A DNA stretch of 38,089 bases from an uncultured Bacilli bacterium. GTDB taxonomy: Bacteria > Bacillota_I > Bacilli_A > RF39 > UBA660. The stretch is from assembly GCA_947629265.1 (NCBI GenBank), contig CANRCZ010000012.1:1-38089 (forward strand), read 5' to 3'. The translations under genes and the position numbers were made by a program. Each line of letters starts with the position of its first letter. The stretch's first letter is position 1. The notes beneath the pieces are model-generated. The model saw only the letters and a program-made list of their open reading frames with translations, made no database searches and was not told where the DNA came from. Of this stretch, positions 1 to 7,873 are shown one piece after another.

Positions 1-249
1 AATCCTAAACTTGCTAAAAATGGAAATATAAGAGATTATACTGATCTACTTCATTTAGTAATATTAAATAATTTACAAAATACAAATGCAGAATTAATTG
101 AAGAAAAAGTTCCACAAAGCGAGAGGTTAGTAAAACTTAATAACTCTGCAAGAAGACAAATGAAAGTATTAAAGGATAATAAGAATATTAAAGGTTTAGA
201 ATTATTACAAAAACAAGTTAACGAAGAAAATAAGTTAATATCAGATTAA
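1..249 (+). CDS. C-terminal fragment, probable KilA-N domain protein
   Basis: The window opens inside a reading frame that runs 82 codons to a TAA. The piece reads NPKLAKNGNIRDY, then a helix with NNLQNTNAELIEE, then SERLVKLNNSARRQMKVL. This pattern (N-x-x-GN-x-RDY followed by 'N-A-x-L-I-E ... Q-x-x-RL') is one I associate with the C-terminal part of KilA-N domain proteins, phage and prophage DNA-binding proteins. The DNA-binding domain itself is upstream of the window, so the assignment rests on recall of the tail only. It is followed by decayed sequence rather than a normal neighbour, which fits an accessory or prophage-remnant setting. Confidence 0.4.
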   Translation, partial: NPKLAKNGNIRDYTDLLHLVILNNLQNTNAELIEEKVPQSERLVKLNNSARRQMKVLKDNKNIKGLELLQKQVNEENKLISD

Positions 250-289
250 TAAAGTATTAGTATTCATTGTTAATATTTTTTTCGTTATA

Positions 290-517
290 AAAGAACATAC
301 TGCTGATTTATATTTAATTGAATTAAAAGTAAATAAATCTGTTATAGAAAGACAAAGATATATCTATTCTAAAATCAAGTAAACCATTAATATAATATAT
401 CAACAAGTTAAATAAACAAATAAACAATATCCTATGGACGTAAAATTCTTTTTGAATTCAGCAGATGAAACTACTTATCATATAAATTTTAATGATTTTA
501 AATTATTAGATCTCTAA
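290..517 (+). pseudogene. Decayed reading frame with two in-frame TAA stops
   Basis: One forward frame stays protein-like from about 290 to the TAA at 515-517 but is broken by TAA at 380-382 and 413-415. The first piece reads ADLYLIELKVNKS, the last reads PMDVKFFLNSADETTYHI and ends FNDFKLLDL. Both breaks could be CAA-to-TAA changes. 'LIELKV' resembles the E-x-K strand of PD-(D/E)XK nucleases, but that is a weak hint. No intact start or ribosome binding site is visible. The short open piece from ATG 434 to 517 could be an independent 27-codon ORF, but it has no ribosome binding site. Confidence 0.35.
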
Positions 518-568
518 AATAGTTAAAATTATAACAATGTTCCCAATTTGTAGATATAGCTGTATAAA

Positions 569-594
569 TGTCAGCATCTATGTTGGCATTTTTT
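569..594 (+). terminator. Rho-independent terminator
   Basis: An 8-bp stem (TGTCAGCA pairing with TGTTGGCA, with two G-U pairs), loop TCTA, is followed by six T. It closes the decayed region before the 723 gene. Confidence 0.7.
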
Positions 595-666
595 ATTGAT
601 GAAATAGTAAAATTTGATTTATAATTTTATATTTTTACTAAAATACCATCTAATACTATCTGAAAG

Positions 667-675
667 TGATATAAT
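667..675 (+). promoter_or_regulatory. Extended -10 promoter for the 723 gene
   Basis: TGaTATAAT is an extended -10 element. No convincing -35 is present at 17 bp. The same TGaTATAAT form recurs before the HD gene at 7043-7051. Confidence 0.5.
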
Positions 676-722
676 ACTTAGTGAAACAAATATTAATTTG
701 TATTAGAAAGGAAAATAATCAT

Positions 723-1235
723 ATGGGAAAGGTAATTTTAACTTGTGGAAAAATATGTAGTGGCAAAAGTTATTATTCCAATGCTATCAGAGAGTCTTTA
801 AATGCTGTTATAATATCACCAGATGAAGCTACTTATGAATTAATAAATAATGAACAGGGAGAATTTTATGATATTTTTTCTGAAAGACTAAATAAATATC
901 TAACAAAAAAAGTTGGCGAAATAGCTAAAGCTGGCGCTAATGTGATTTTTGATAGAGGTCTTTGGACTAGAAAAGAAAGAGAACAAATTGTTAAATATTA
1001 TAAAGATAATGACATTGAATGTGAAATTCACTATGTATGCGTTGATGATAAAACTTGGAAACAAAATATAGATGAAAGAAATAAAAGAATAAAAGATGGA
1101 AATGGTGGCTCAGACTTTTATTTAGATGATGGTTTAATGAAAAAGTTAGAATCTATGTGGGAAGAACCACTAGAAGAAGAAATTGATGTATGGTATCATT
1201 GTGATAGAAACAATGAAATTACCAATAAATACTAA
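723..1235 (+). CDS. P-loop kinase-like (AAA_33/zeta-toxin-like) protein
   Basis: A 170-residue protein with an N-terminal Walker A motif GKICSGKS (residues 9-16) right after the first beta strand. It continues with ISPDEATYELI, where a substrate-binding Asp is expected, and NVIFDRGLW, a Walker-B-like strand. Size and motif order fit small P-loop phosphotransferases of the AAA_33, polynucleotide-kinase and zeta-toxin group, which phosphorylate small molecules or nucleic-acid ends. The substrate cannot be read from the sequence. A GTG at 681 would extend the frame, but ATG 723 follows GAAAGGAAAAT at good spacing and starts exactly at the domain, so it is preferred. The GNAT gene starts 12 bp downstream, so the two are probably co-transcribed. 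A zeta-like toxin role is possible, but no antitoxin is adjacent. Confidence 0.65.
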   Translation: MGKVILTCGKICSGKSYYSNAIRESLNAVIISPDEATYELINNEQGEFYDIFSERLNKYLTKKVGEIAKAGANVIFDRGLWTRKEREQIVKYYKDNDIECEIHYVCVDDKTWKQNIDERNKRIKDGNGGSDFYLDDGLMKKLESMWEEPLEEEIDVWYHCDRNNEITNKY

Positions 1236-1247
1236 AGTGGTGATAAA

Positions 1248-1856
1248 ATGAAATTTCGCGATATGAAAAGAGCAGTTGAATTATTAGAAAATGAATGGGA
1301 TTTAGGTAAAGTTGAAAGTGGCGCTAGTGGGAGATTATGTGCTTGGATTTACCTATTAGAAATATTAGAAGAAACAGAACAATTTGTCTATTATAGAGAA
1401 AATGGTAAATTATTAGGTTTTGCAGGTTATTCAAAATGGAACTCAAAAAAACATCCATTAAAGAAAAAAATTTATGCTTTCATCAAAAAACAATTATATA
1501 AAAGTAAAGAAATAAAAGATATTAACGCTTTAAAGGAATATGAAAAGAATTATGATTATGTTCCTGATAATATGAGGGATTATTTTGATGGAGAGGTATC
1601 TATGTTGATTTTGGATAAATCATGTAGAGGAAAAGGTATAGGCAAAAAATTATTGTTAGATATTTTTGATTTAGCTAAAAAAGACAATATGAAAAATCTT
1701 CAAATATTAACTGATGAATCATGTAGTTATAAAGTATATGAAAGTGTTGGATGCCAAAAAGTTTATCAGACTATTGTTGAAAATAAAGAATATGGAAAAT
1801 TAGGAAAAGTTAATAAAGAAACAGCATTTATATACGAAAAAAATTTTTTAAATTAA
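1248..1856 (+). CDS. GNAT family N-acetyltransferase
   Basis: A 202-residue protein with the acetyl-CoA pyrophosphate-binding motif CRGKGIGKKLL at residues 126-136. Before it is the strand MLILDKS, after it the strand LQILTDESC, and then YKVYESVGC, the usual GNAT motif B region. The 70-115 stretch is a lysine-rich insertion longer than in minimal GNATs. GNAT proteins transfer an acetyl group from acetyl-CoA to an amine; the substrate here is unknown. Start ATG 1248 follows AAGTGGTGA, 12 bp after the kinase-like gene. The pair could form a small-molecule or antibiotic-modification unit, but that is inference. Confidence 0.8.
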   Translation: MKFRDMKRAVELLENEWDLGKVESGASGRLCAWIYLLEILEETEQFVYYRENGKLLGFAGYSKWNSKKHPLKKKIYAFIKKQLYKSKEIKDINALKEYEKNYDYVPDNMRDYFDGEVSMLILDKSCRGKGIGKKLLLDIFDLAKKDNMKNLQILTDESCSYKVYESVGCQKVYQTIVENKEYGKLGKVNKETAFIYEKNFLN

Positions 1857-1961
1857 ATATTTTAAATTGCATATGTGTATCTTTATGAAAAATTAGATAA
1901 AGTGTTAAATTTTAATAAATTATTTTTTTTATTCGTTAATGCCAAATAGAAGAAATTACTC

Positions 1962-1991
1962 TTGATTTTAAGTTAAAAAATATTCTATAAT
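1962..1991 (+). promoter_or_regulatory. Sigma-70 promoter for the dCTP-deaminase-like operon
   Basis: TTGATT (1962-1967), 18-bp spacer, TATAAT (1986-1991). A strong AAGGAGGG ribosome binding site lies at about 2014-2021, just before ATG 2025. Confidence 0.7.
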
Positions 1992-2024
1992 AGAAGCATG
2001 CCAAAAGGTATTTAAGGAGGGTTT

Positions 2025-2573
2025 ATGTTAAGTAGTAAAGGTTTAAAAGAAGCTATTGAAAGAGAAGAAATCTATGTAGATAATGGAATAGATAATTTAG
2101 GTGAAAATTATATTGACGTAACATTAGGAGATATGCTAAAAATATATGATACTCCCGTTTTAGATATTAAAACTCCTAGTCCTACTAAAATTATTAAGAT
2201 ACCTGAAGAGGGATTAATTCTTGAACCTAATATTTTATATTTAGGAAGAACTAATGAATATACTAAAACTTATGGTTATGTACCTCTTTTATCTGGGTTA
2301 CCTGAACTCGCTAGTTTAGGAGTTGAAATTCATATAACCGCTGGTTTTGGCGATAATGGATTTGAGGGAACTTGGACTTTAGAAATTATTTGTGCAAATC
2401 CGACGAGGGTTTATCCGAATATTCCAGTCGGTAGAATATATTATTATCCACTTGTTGGCGATTCCTCTATTGAATATCGTGGAAAATATTTTGGTCAAAT
2501 CGAAGCAACCGAATCAAGATTATCAAAAGAATATTCCAAAAAACGAGTTAAAGAGGGTGGGATAAAATGTTAA
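2025..2573 (+). CDS. dCTP deaminase/dUTPase-fold protein with degenerate GRSS motif
   Basis: A 182-residue protein of normal Dcd length. It keeps the Dcd layout: N-terminal helix, NYIDVTLGD, ILEPNILYLGRTNEY, HITAGFGDNGFEG, TWTLEI and a C-terminal KYFGQIEATESRL tail matching the Q...SR tail of Dcd. The strand TLEI carries the glutamate equivalent to the catalytic Glu138 of E. coli Dcd. The GRSSLARLG loop is replaced by GLPELASLG, so the Ser111 and Arg115 equivalents are gone. Dcd converts dCTP to dUTP; here activity would need a partner to supply the missing residues. The next gene overlaps it by 7 bp and has two more copies of the fold. Start ATG 2025 has an ideal ribosome binding site. Confidence 0.75.
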   Translation: MLSSKGLKEAIEREEIYVDNGIDNLGENYIDVTLGDMLKIYDTPVLDIKTPSPTKIIKIPEEGLILEPNILYLGRTNEYTKTYGYVPLLSGLPELASLGVEIHITAGFGDNGFEGTWTLEIICANPTRVYPNIPVGRIYYYPLVGDSSIEYRGKYFGQIEATESRLSKEYSKKRVKEGGIKC

Positions 2574-3586
2574 CTAATAAAGAAATAATGAAACAAATGG
2601 AAATTGGTAATATCCAGATAGATAATTTATTAAATGGTGCATTAGATAAACCTAATAGTTGTATGGTAAGTTTGAGTGATGAATTATACACATTTGATTA
2701 TTCAATCGTCGATACTAAAGATAGTAGTTTATATATGAGAGAGGTACTAACTGATAAAATCGATAAATTAAAAAGAACGATAATACCAAAAAATGGAATG
2801 TTGTTAGAACCTCGTAAAGTCTATTTAGCGAGAACAAATGAAAGTATAAAAACAAATGGTTATATCCCAGTTTTAAATGGTAGAACCTCTCTTTCCTTAC
2901 TTGGCGTAAGTATTGAATTAACAAGTGGTTATACTCAAGATAATATTGATGGTCCATTTTTATTAAGTATCATCTGTACTAAACCTACCATTATTTATCC
3001 TAATATAGAAATAGGTAATTTAACTTTTTTTCCAAGTTTAGATGAAAAAAGTGCCGATATTGGAATGCTTAGTGGTGAAGAAATAAAACGTCGTATGCAA
3101 ACAGGAGATATTATTATCACACCACAAGATAATATAGTCATAAATCCAAATTCCGTAAATTTGAGTTTAAATAAAACAATTGGTTACTATACAGAACCAT
3201 ACTTAGATTTAAAAGAAGATAATCCAGTTGAGTATTTTACCCTTGACGAAGATGGGGCAATATTATATCCAGATAAAATCTACTTAGCTAGATCAAACGA
3301 ATGGACAGAAACTGATAATTTAGTTCCTATGATGAGTGGAAGAAGCTCTTTAGGTAGACTTGGTTATCATGTTCATTGTTCAGCTGGAATGGGTTCAATT
3401 GGCTATAAAGGTTATTGGCATATGGGCGTTAGACCTACAATCCCAATTAGAGTATATGAAAATATGAAATGTTGTCAAATTTATTATTTTACTGTTGAGG
3501 GTGAAATCGCTAACACTTATGAGGGTAGTATGCAAAATGTTGGTGTTGAACTTGGTAGTCAAATGCATAAAATTTTAAGAAAATAA
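2567..3586 (+). CDS. Tandem two-domain dCTP deaminase-like protein
   Basis: A 339-residue protein made of two Dcd-like folds. Domain 1 (about 1-165) has LLEPRKVYLARTNES, NGRTSLSLLG and LLSIICTKPT. Domain 2 (about 166-339) restarts with MLSGEEIKRRMQTGDI and has ILYPDKIYLARSNEW, SGRSSLGRLG and YWHMGVRPT. Domain 2 keeps the full GRSS-x-x-R loop but has Gly where the catalytic Glu sits. Domain 1 keeps GRTS but has Leu for the Arg115 equivalent and Ser for the Glu. Neither domain alone looks catalytically complete. Start ATG 2567 lies inside the upstream gene behind GAGGGTGGG, so translation is coupled. Dcd is normally a homotrimer, and one copy of each product gives three domains. Confidence 0.75.
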   Translation: MLTNKEIMKQMEIGNIQIDNLLNGALDKPNSCMVSLSDELYTFDYSIVDTKDSSLYMREVLTDKIDKLKRTIIPKNGMLLEPRKVYLARTNESIKTNGYIPVLNGRTSLSLLGVSIELTSGYTQDNIDGPFLLSIICTKPTIIYPNIEIGNLTFFPSLDEKSADIGMLSGEEIKRRMQTGDIIITPQDNIVINPNSVNLSLNKTIGYYTEPYLDLKEDNPVEYFTLDEDGAILYPDKIYLARSNEWTETDNLVPMMSGRSSLGRLGYHVHCSAGMGSIGYKGYWHMGVRPTIPIRVYENMKCCQIYYFTVEGEIANTYEGSMQNVGVELGSQMHKILRK

Positions 3587-3618
3587 AAGATGACAAATTT
3601 TAAATTGTTATCTTTTTA
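3585..3618 (+). terminator. Rho-independent terminator
   Basis: AAAAGATGACAA pairs with TTGTTATCTTTT around a loop of about nine bases and runs into T. The left arm overlaps the stop codon of the tandem Dcd-like gene. Confidence 0.6.
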
Positions 3619-4201
3619 ATTAACAAAAAATTTAATTATTTGATATTAATATTACTAAAAAACTGTAAAAAAAATGTAAAAAATAAAAACATAATAAAAA
3701 ATATGCTAACATTTATATAAAGCATTTATTTTTAAACAATGATACCTATTATATATCAAATGATAAGATAAAATTGATAACTAAAATCCTAACTACACTT
3801 TTTTGATGTGATAAAAATGGTGTCGTTTTTATTTAAACTATGGTATAATTAGGGAGAATAGGAGTGATTAAGAATAGTAAGTTAAGAAGCAGATGTTTAA
3901 CAATGGTTTTGTTGAAATTATAGTATGAGATTAAAAATTATAAAACCGCTTCCTTTTTCTCATATATGGAAAAGTTTTTGAAATTAAGATATGTGTTTTA
4001 AATTTGAATTTCTATACTAATTACTCTACTTTGCTTAAGTTATTCGGGAAGGAGGATAAAAGGTTTTAATTAAATAACTATATACCAATAAAAATTTTTG
4101 TTTCAGAACTTAAAAGCGTTAATCTACTTATTCTTAATAAATTAAAAAATAATGCTAAAACACTACAAAAGCATTATTGATAGAAATGAGAGGTCAAAAA
4201 T
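3619..4201 (+). other. Gene-free region; candidate structured leader or ncRNA at 3856-4138
   Basis: No coding frame is credible here. An extended -10 (TGgTATAAT, TATAAT at 3844-3849) predicts a transcript from about 3856. A perfect 10-bp long-range stem joins ATTAAGAATA (3867-3876) to TATTCTTAAT (4129-4138). Inside, GAAGC (3886-3890) can pair with GCTTC (3948-3952), and TATGAGA (3924-3930) with TCTCATA (3958-3964). These two pairings cross, so they form a pseudoknot or exclude each other. A second hairpin, AATAATGC (4148-4155)/GCATTATT (4171-4178), sits just before the next gene's ribosome binding site and has no T tract. I do not recognise a known RNA family: RNase P, tmRNA and SRP signature bases are absent. 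It may be a long leader of the 4202 operon. Confidence 0.35.
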
Positions 4202-5410
4202 ATGGGATTTATTAAAGCATTTGGAGGAGCATTAGGTGGAACTTTTGCAGACCAATGGAAAGATTTTTATGCACCAAAACCTGGTGTACCAGCAACAGCT
4301 GGATTATTCCCAGCTGTACCACAAGGTACTAACGCTGGAAGAGGCGAGAACACAAAAGGTTCTGAAAATATAATTACCAATGGTAGTAAAATTATTGTAC
4401 CAGAGGGAACAGCCTTAATTACCGTTCAAGATGGTCAAATTACTGGTTTAATTGCTGAACCAGGAGGATTTGAATTTAGATCTGATGATCAAAACTCACA
4501 ATCTTTATTCGCTGGTGATGGAATAATTTCATCTACCTTAAAAACAACTTGGGAAAGATTTAAGTTTGGTGGACAACCAGGAGCTCAACAATTAGCGTTC
4601 TATGTTAATTTAAAAGAAATTCCTAACAATAGATTTGGTACACAATCGGAAATTTATTGGGATGACGCTTACTTTGGAACACAAGTAGGAGCAGTTACTA
4701 GAGGTACTTATACTTTAAAAATTGTCGATCCACTACTATTTGTTAAAAATTTTGTACCAGCAACTTACTTACAACCTAATTCACCAGTATTTGATTTTGC
4801 CGATATGGATAATGATGCCGGTAATCAATTATTTAACGAGGTAGTTGGTACTTTATCAGCAGCATTTTCAAATTATACAAACGATCCAAGTAAAGGAAAT
4901 CGTATTTCAAAAATTCAAGCTGATCAAATCGGTTTTGCCCAAGCTATGGCGCAAGCCGTTGAAGATGCTTATCAATGGAAAACTGATCGTGGTTTAGAAA
5001 TCGTTAAAACAGCTATCTTATCTATCGAATACGATGAAGATACTAAGGAATTAATGAAAGACGTTAAAAAGGCCGATGCTTTATCTGGAGCTAGAGGAAA
5101 CGCTTTCATGCAACAAGCTGCTGCAAGAGGTATGCAAGCTGCTGGTGAAAATGGTGGCGGAGCTGGTATGGCTTTCATGGGAATGGGCATGAATGCAGCT
5201 GGTGGAATGATGGGAGCTATGCAACAACAACCAACGCAATCATCATATCAACCTGCCTTTGGTCAAGCTGCACAACCTAGTCAACCAGAACCATCAGCTA
5301 CCCAACAAGATCCAATGGCAGTATTAAGTGAACAGAAAAAATTGTTAGATGCTGGTTTAATTACTCAAGAAGATTATGATAAAATAAAAAATAAATTATT
5401 GGGGATATAA
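4202..5410 (+). CDS. SPFH/Band-7 domain protein with SHOCT tail, YdjI-like
   Basis: A 402-residue protein. The N-terminal half has the SPFH-like core seen in B. subtilis YdjI ('virion core protein' annotations): KIIVPEGTALITVQDGQI, then TTWERFKFGG and IYWDDAYFGTQVGAV. Residues 290-365 are a low-complexity Ala/Gly/Met/Gln stretch. The end is a SHOCT-type helix hairpin, VLSEQKKLLDAGLITQEDYD, about residues 375-395. There is no signal peptide. YdjI homologues act at the cytoplasmic membrane face, and the ydjFGHI operon belongs to cell-envelope stress responses in Bacillus. The zinc-ribbon YdjG-like gene follows 3 bp downstream, as in that operon, while PspA/YdjF and YdjH are absent here. Start ATG 4202 follows GAGAGGTC. 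Confidence 0.8.
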   Translation: MGFIKAFGGALGGTFADQWKDFYAPKPGVPATAGLFPAVPQGTNAGRGENTKGSENIITNGSKIIVPEGTALITVQDGQITGLIAEPGGFEFRSDDQNSQSLFAGDGIISSTLKTTWERFKFGGQPGAQQLAFYVNLKEIPNNRFGTQSEIYWDDAYFGTQVGAVTRGTYTLKIVDPLLFVKNFVPATYLQPNSPVFDFADMDNDAGNQLFNEVVGTLSAAFSNYTNDPSKGNRISKIQADQIGFAQAMAQAVEDAYQWKTDRGLEIVKTAILSIEYDEDTKELMKDVKKADALSGARGNAFMQQAAARGMQAAGENGGGAGMAFMGMGMNAAGGMMGAMQQQPTQSSYQPAFGQAAQPSQPEPSATQQDPMAVLSEQKKLLDAGLITQEDYDKIKNKLLGI

Positions 5411-5413
5411 TCT

Positions 5414-6913
5414 ATGCAAAATGGTTATGAAAATATAACTCCTACAAACAATAACCAATCTGATGCACCTACTATCATTCAAACAGATATAGGTGCTAAA
5501 GATGGTCAAAATAAATGTCCAAAATGTGGGGCAACTGATATATCTTTAAATGTTAGCAATGGCAAATTAAGGTGTAACTTTTGTAGATATGAATTTGAAC
5601 CAGAAAAGTTAGGTAATATGCAACAAGATATTAGTCAGTTACAAGGACAAGTTATGGGTTCTGGAGCGGCTAATATTGATGCTGATACAAAAGATATCGT
5701 CGCTTTAAAATGTAGTAGTTGTGGAGCTGAGGTAGTAATCGATACCGCTTCTTCAACGCAAGCTAGGTGTCACTGGTGTAGAAATACATTATCATTAAAT
5801 CAACAAATTCCAAACGGTAGTATACCCGATGTCGTATTACCATTTGGTATATCTAAAGATGAAGCTAAAACTGAAATTGAAAAGTTTGTAGGCAAAAGAA
5901 AATTTTTTGCACATCCAAAATTTAGACGAGAATTTACAACTGAAAATATAATGGGTGTATATTTACCATATATGTTAGTTGATGCAAATGCTCATGTTAA
6001 TCTTGTTGGTAATGGTGAACATTTAAAAAGGACATATTCTCGTGGTAACGATGATAATAGAGAAACTTATTATGATGCCGATCTTTATCATGTTGAAAGA
6101 GAGTTTGATCTAGTTATACAAGGATTAACGATTGAATCTAGTGCCGATAAATTAAATAATTCTTCATCAAAGGCAACCAATAATGTTATCAATGCTATAA
6201 TGCCATTCGATTTAGAAAATTGTGTTAAATTTAATGCTAATTATTTAAAAGGTTATACCTCAGAAAAACGTGATACAAATGTTGATGATTTGCGATCTTT
6301 AGTCGATAAAGAATCGAAAGATATCGCGAAATTTGCAGCTAACGACACTATAAAGGAATATGACCGTGGAGTAGCTTGGAGTAGTGAACAACTTGACGTT
6401 AAAGGACAACAATGGAAAGCTGCATATTTACCTGTTTGGTTATATAGCTATTTACAAGTAAATGGTCAAAAGAAAGTACTACATTATGTTGCTGTAAATG
6501 CAAGAACTAAAGAAACAATGGGTAGTGTACCTATTCATATGCCAAAATTATTAGGAATTTCTTTCCTAGTAGAAATTTTAGGTGTTTTAGCAATGTTATT
6601 TGTCGATTTTGATTATAGTTGGGCATTTTTACTAGCAGGATTTATTTATTTCTTCTTAATGTTTGCCCGTTATCGTAATTCAAGTGCTAGACATAAGTAT
6701 GAAACAGAAACTAAAACAAATATGACTAATTTGCGAAAAGTTGATAAGTTTATTAAAACAGAAACAGGATTGACTAGTTCAAGAATAAGTGGGGCTAATA
6801 ATAATACGATTAGTGGTCAAGGATTAGGAAATCAGTTATTAAATTCGCTAATGGATGAAAATCCTGTCGCTAGTTTAGTAAGAGATGTCACAAATCAAAA
6901 ACAAGGAAAATAA
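5414..6913 (+). CDS. TFIIB-type zinc-ribbon membrane protein, YdjG-like
   Basis: A 499-residue protein with two N-terminal zinc ribbons: CPKCG with CNFC (Cys35, 38, 54, 57) and CSSCG with CHWC (Cys100, 103, 119, 122). A soluble middle domain includes PDVVLPFGI and MGVYLPYMLVDA. Two membrane segments lie near residues 378-420 (LLGISFLVEILGVLAMLFV and WAFLLAGFIYFFLMFA), leaving a short cytosolic tail. This architecture matches YdjG-type proteins found beside SPFH/YdjI proteins, and the 3-bp gap to the YdjI-like gene supports a shared function at the membrane. The molecular role of the family is poorly known. The C-terminal 70 residues are Asn/Ser-rich and probably disordered. Confidence 0.75.
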   Translation: MQNGYENITPTNNNQSDAPTIIQTDIGAKDGQNKCPKCGATDISLNVSNGKLRCNFCRYEFEPEKLGNMQQDISQLQGQVMGSGAANIDADTKDIVALKCSSCGAEVVIDTASSTQARCHWCRNTLSLNQQIPNGSIPDVVLPFGISKDEAKTEIEKFVGKRKFFAHPKFRREFTTENIMGVYLPYMLVDANAHVNLVGNGEHLKRTYSRGNDDNRETYYDADLYHVEREFDLVIQGLTIESSADKLNNSSSKATNNVINAIMPFDLENCVKFNANYLKGYTSEKRDTNVDDLRSLVDKESKDIAKFAANDTIKEYDRGVAWSSEQLDVKGQQWKAAYLPVWLYSYLQVNGQKKVLHYVAVNARTKETMGSVPIHMPKLLGISFLVEILGVLAMLFVDFDYSWAFLLAGFIYFFLMFARYRNSSARHKYETETKTNMTNLRKVDKFIKTETGLTSSRISGANNNTISGQGLGNQLLNSLMDENPVASLVRDVTNQKQGK

Positions 6914-6944
6914 AGTGTAACAATTAAAATGTTATACTTTTTTT
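6912..6944 (+). terminator. Rho-independent terminator of the YdjI-YdjG-like operon
   Basis: AAAGTGTAACA pairs with TGTTATACTTT (one G-U) around a 7-base loop, followed by a T run. Confidence 0.75.
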
Positions 6945-7042
6945 GTAAAATAATTAAAAAAATCTCATTAATTTAAACTTATTTCTTTTTAAATGATAAT
7001 GTCAAAAATAAAATTGTGGTGTAGACTATTCTTTATTATAAG

Positions 7043-7051
7043 TGATATAAT
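7043..7051 (+). promoter_or_regulatory. Extended -10 promoter for the HD gene
   Basis: TGaTATAAT without a clear -35, identical to the element at 667-675. It leaves an untranslated leader of roughly 75 bases. Confidence 0.45.
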
Positions 7052-7134
7052 AAATCTGCAAGCTAATTATAGTGATATTTTAATTTTATAAGTAGATTTT
7101 ATAATGATTTATTTAAAAAGTTAGGAGGGTAAGT

Positions 7135-7743
7135 ATGAAATTAAATAGTAAAGAAGCAAGAGAACTATTAGAACAAGAACGAAAAAATACGATTAATGAT
7201 GGATGGGTAGATCACAGTATATCTGTTGGTGATACTGCCGGTAGAATTGCCAAAGCACTAAGTGATAAAAACTATGCTGTCGATATTGATAAAACTATAA
7301 CTCTTGGATATTTACACGATATCGGTAAATACAATGGTGAATCACAAGGACACATTATGAGGGGATATAACTATTTAAAAGATAAAGGATACGATGAAGA
7401 ATATTGTAGTATATGTTTAACGCATTCTTACTTAAATAATGATATTATTTGTACAGCTGGTGGAATTCCAAATCCAGTTGATAATCCTTTTTTAGATGAA
7501 TTTATAAAAAATCATAAATATACATTAGAAGAAAAGATAATCAATCTATGTGATTTAATGTGTCCACAAGGTGGTAAAATATATACAGTCGATAAGAGAT
7601 TGATTACTATTATGCTTAGAAGAGGAGCATATTCAAATACCCAATATCATATTAAAGAGGCATATAAATTAAAAGAATATTTTGATAATTTATTAGGGTA
7701 TAATCTTTATGATTTATTTCCAGAAATAAAAGATAATCTATAA
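7135..7743 (+). CDS. HD domain phosphohydrolase
   Basis: A 202-residue protein with the HD-superfamily metal ligands: His27 (VDHSIS), His61-Asp62 in YLHDIGK, His97 in LTHSYL and Asp140 in LCDLM. The spacing fits small HD phosphohydrolases that hydrolyse nucleotides or other phosphoesters; the substrate is not evident. The VDHS...HDIGK pattern resembles YqeK-like and 'HD domain-containing' proteins, but there is no nadD neighbour. Start ATG 7135 follows TTAGGAGGG at ideal spacing. It appears to be a single-gene unit between a terminator and an AT-rich spacer. Confidence 0.75.
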   Translation: MKLNSKEARELLEQERKNTINDGWVDHSISVGDTAGRIAKALSDKNYAVDIDKTITLGYLHDIGKYNGESQGHIMRGYNYLKDKGYDEEYCSICLTHSYLNNDIICTAGGIPNPVDNPFLDEFIKNHKYTLEEKIINLCDLMCPQGGKIYTVDKRLITIMLRRGAYSNTQYHIKEAYKLKEYFDNLLGYNLYDLFPEIKDNL

Positions 7744-7873
7744 ATTAAAGAATACTTAAAATTTATATAGTAGTACTCTAAATATAGATAATTCATAAAA
7801 ATTTCAAAATAATGTAATTAAAAACCTAACCATTTATAAAAAATTAACACTATATAATTGAAAGGTGATCATT

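Noticed and set aside
723-1856. Zeta-toxin/antitoxin pair
   Set aside because: The neighbour is a GNAT enzyme, not an epsilon-like antitoxin; the kinase assignment stays general.
2715-2957. Minus-strand ORF of 80 codons
   Set aside because: Antisense shadow of the tandem Dcd-like gene; no ribosome binding site and unnatural composition.
3856-4138. RNase P RNA or tmRNA
   Set aside because: Length would fit RNase P, but the conserved GAGGAAAGTCC and ACAGAA elements, and tmRNA's tRNA-like ends, are absent.
4972-5190. Minus-strand ORF opposite the SPFH gene
   Set aside because: Shadow of the Ala/Met-rich low-complexity stretch.
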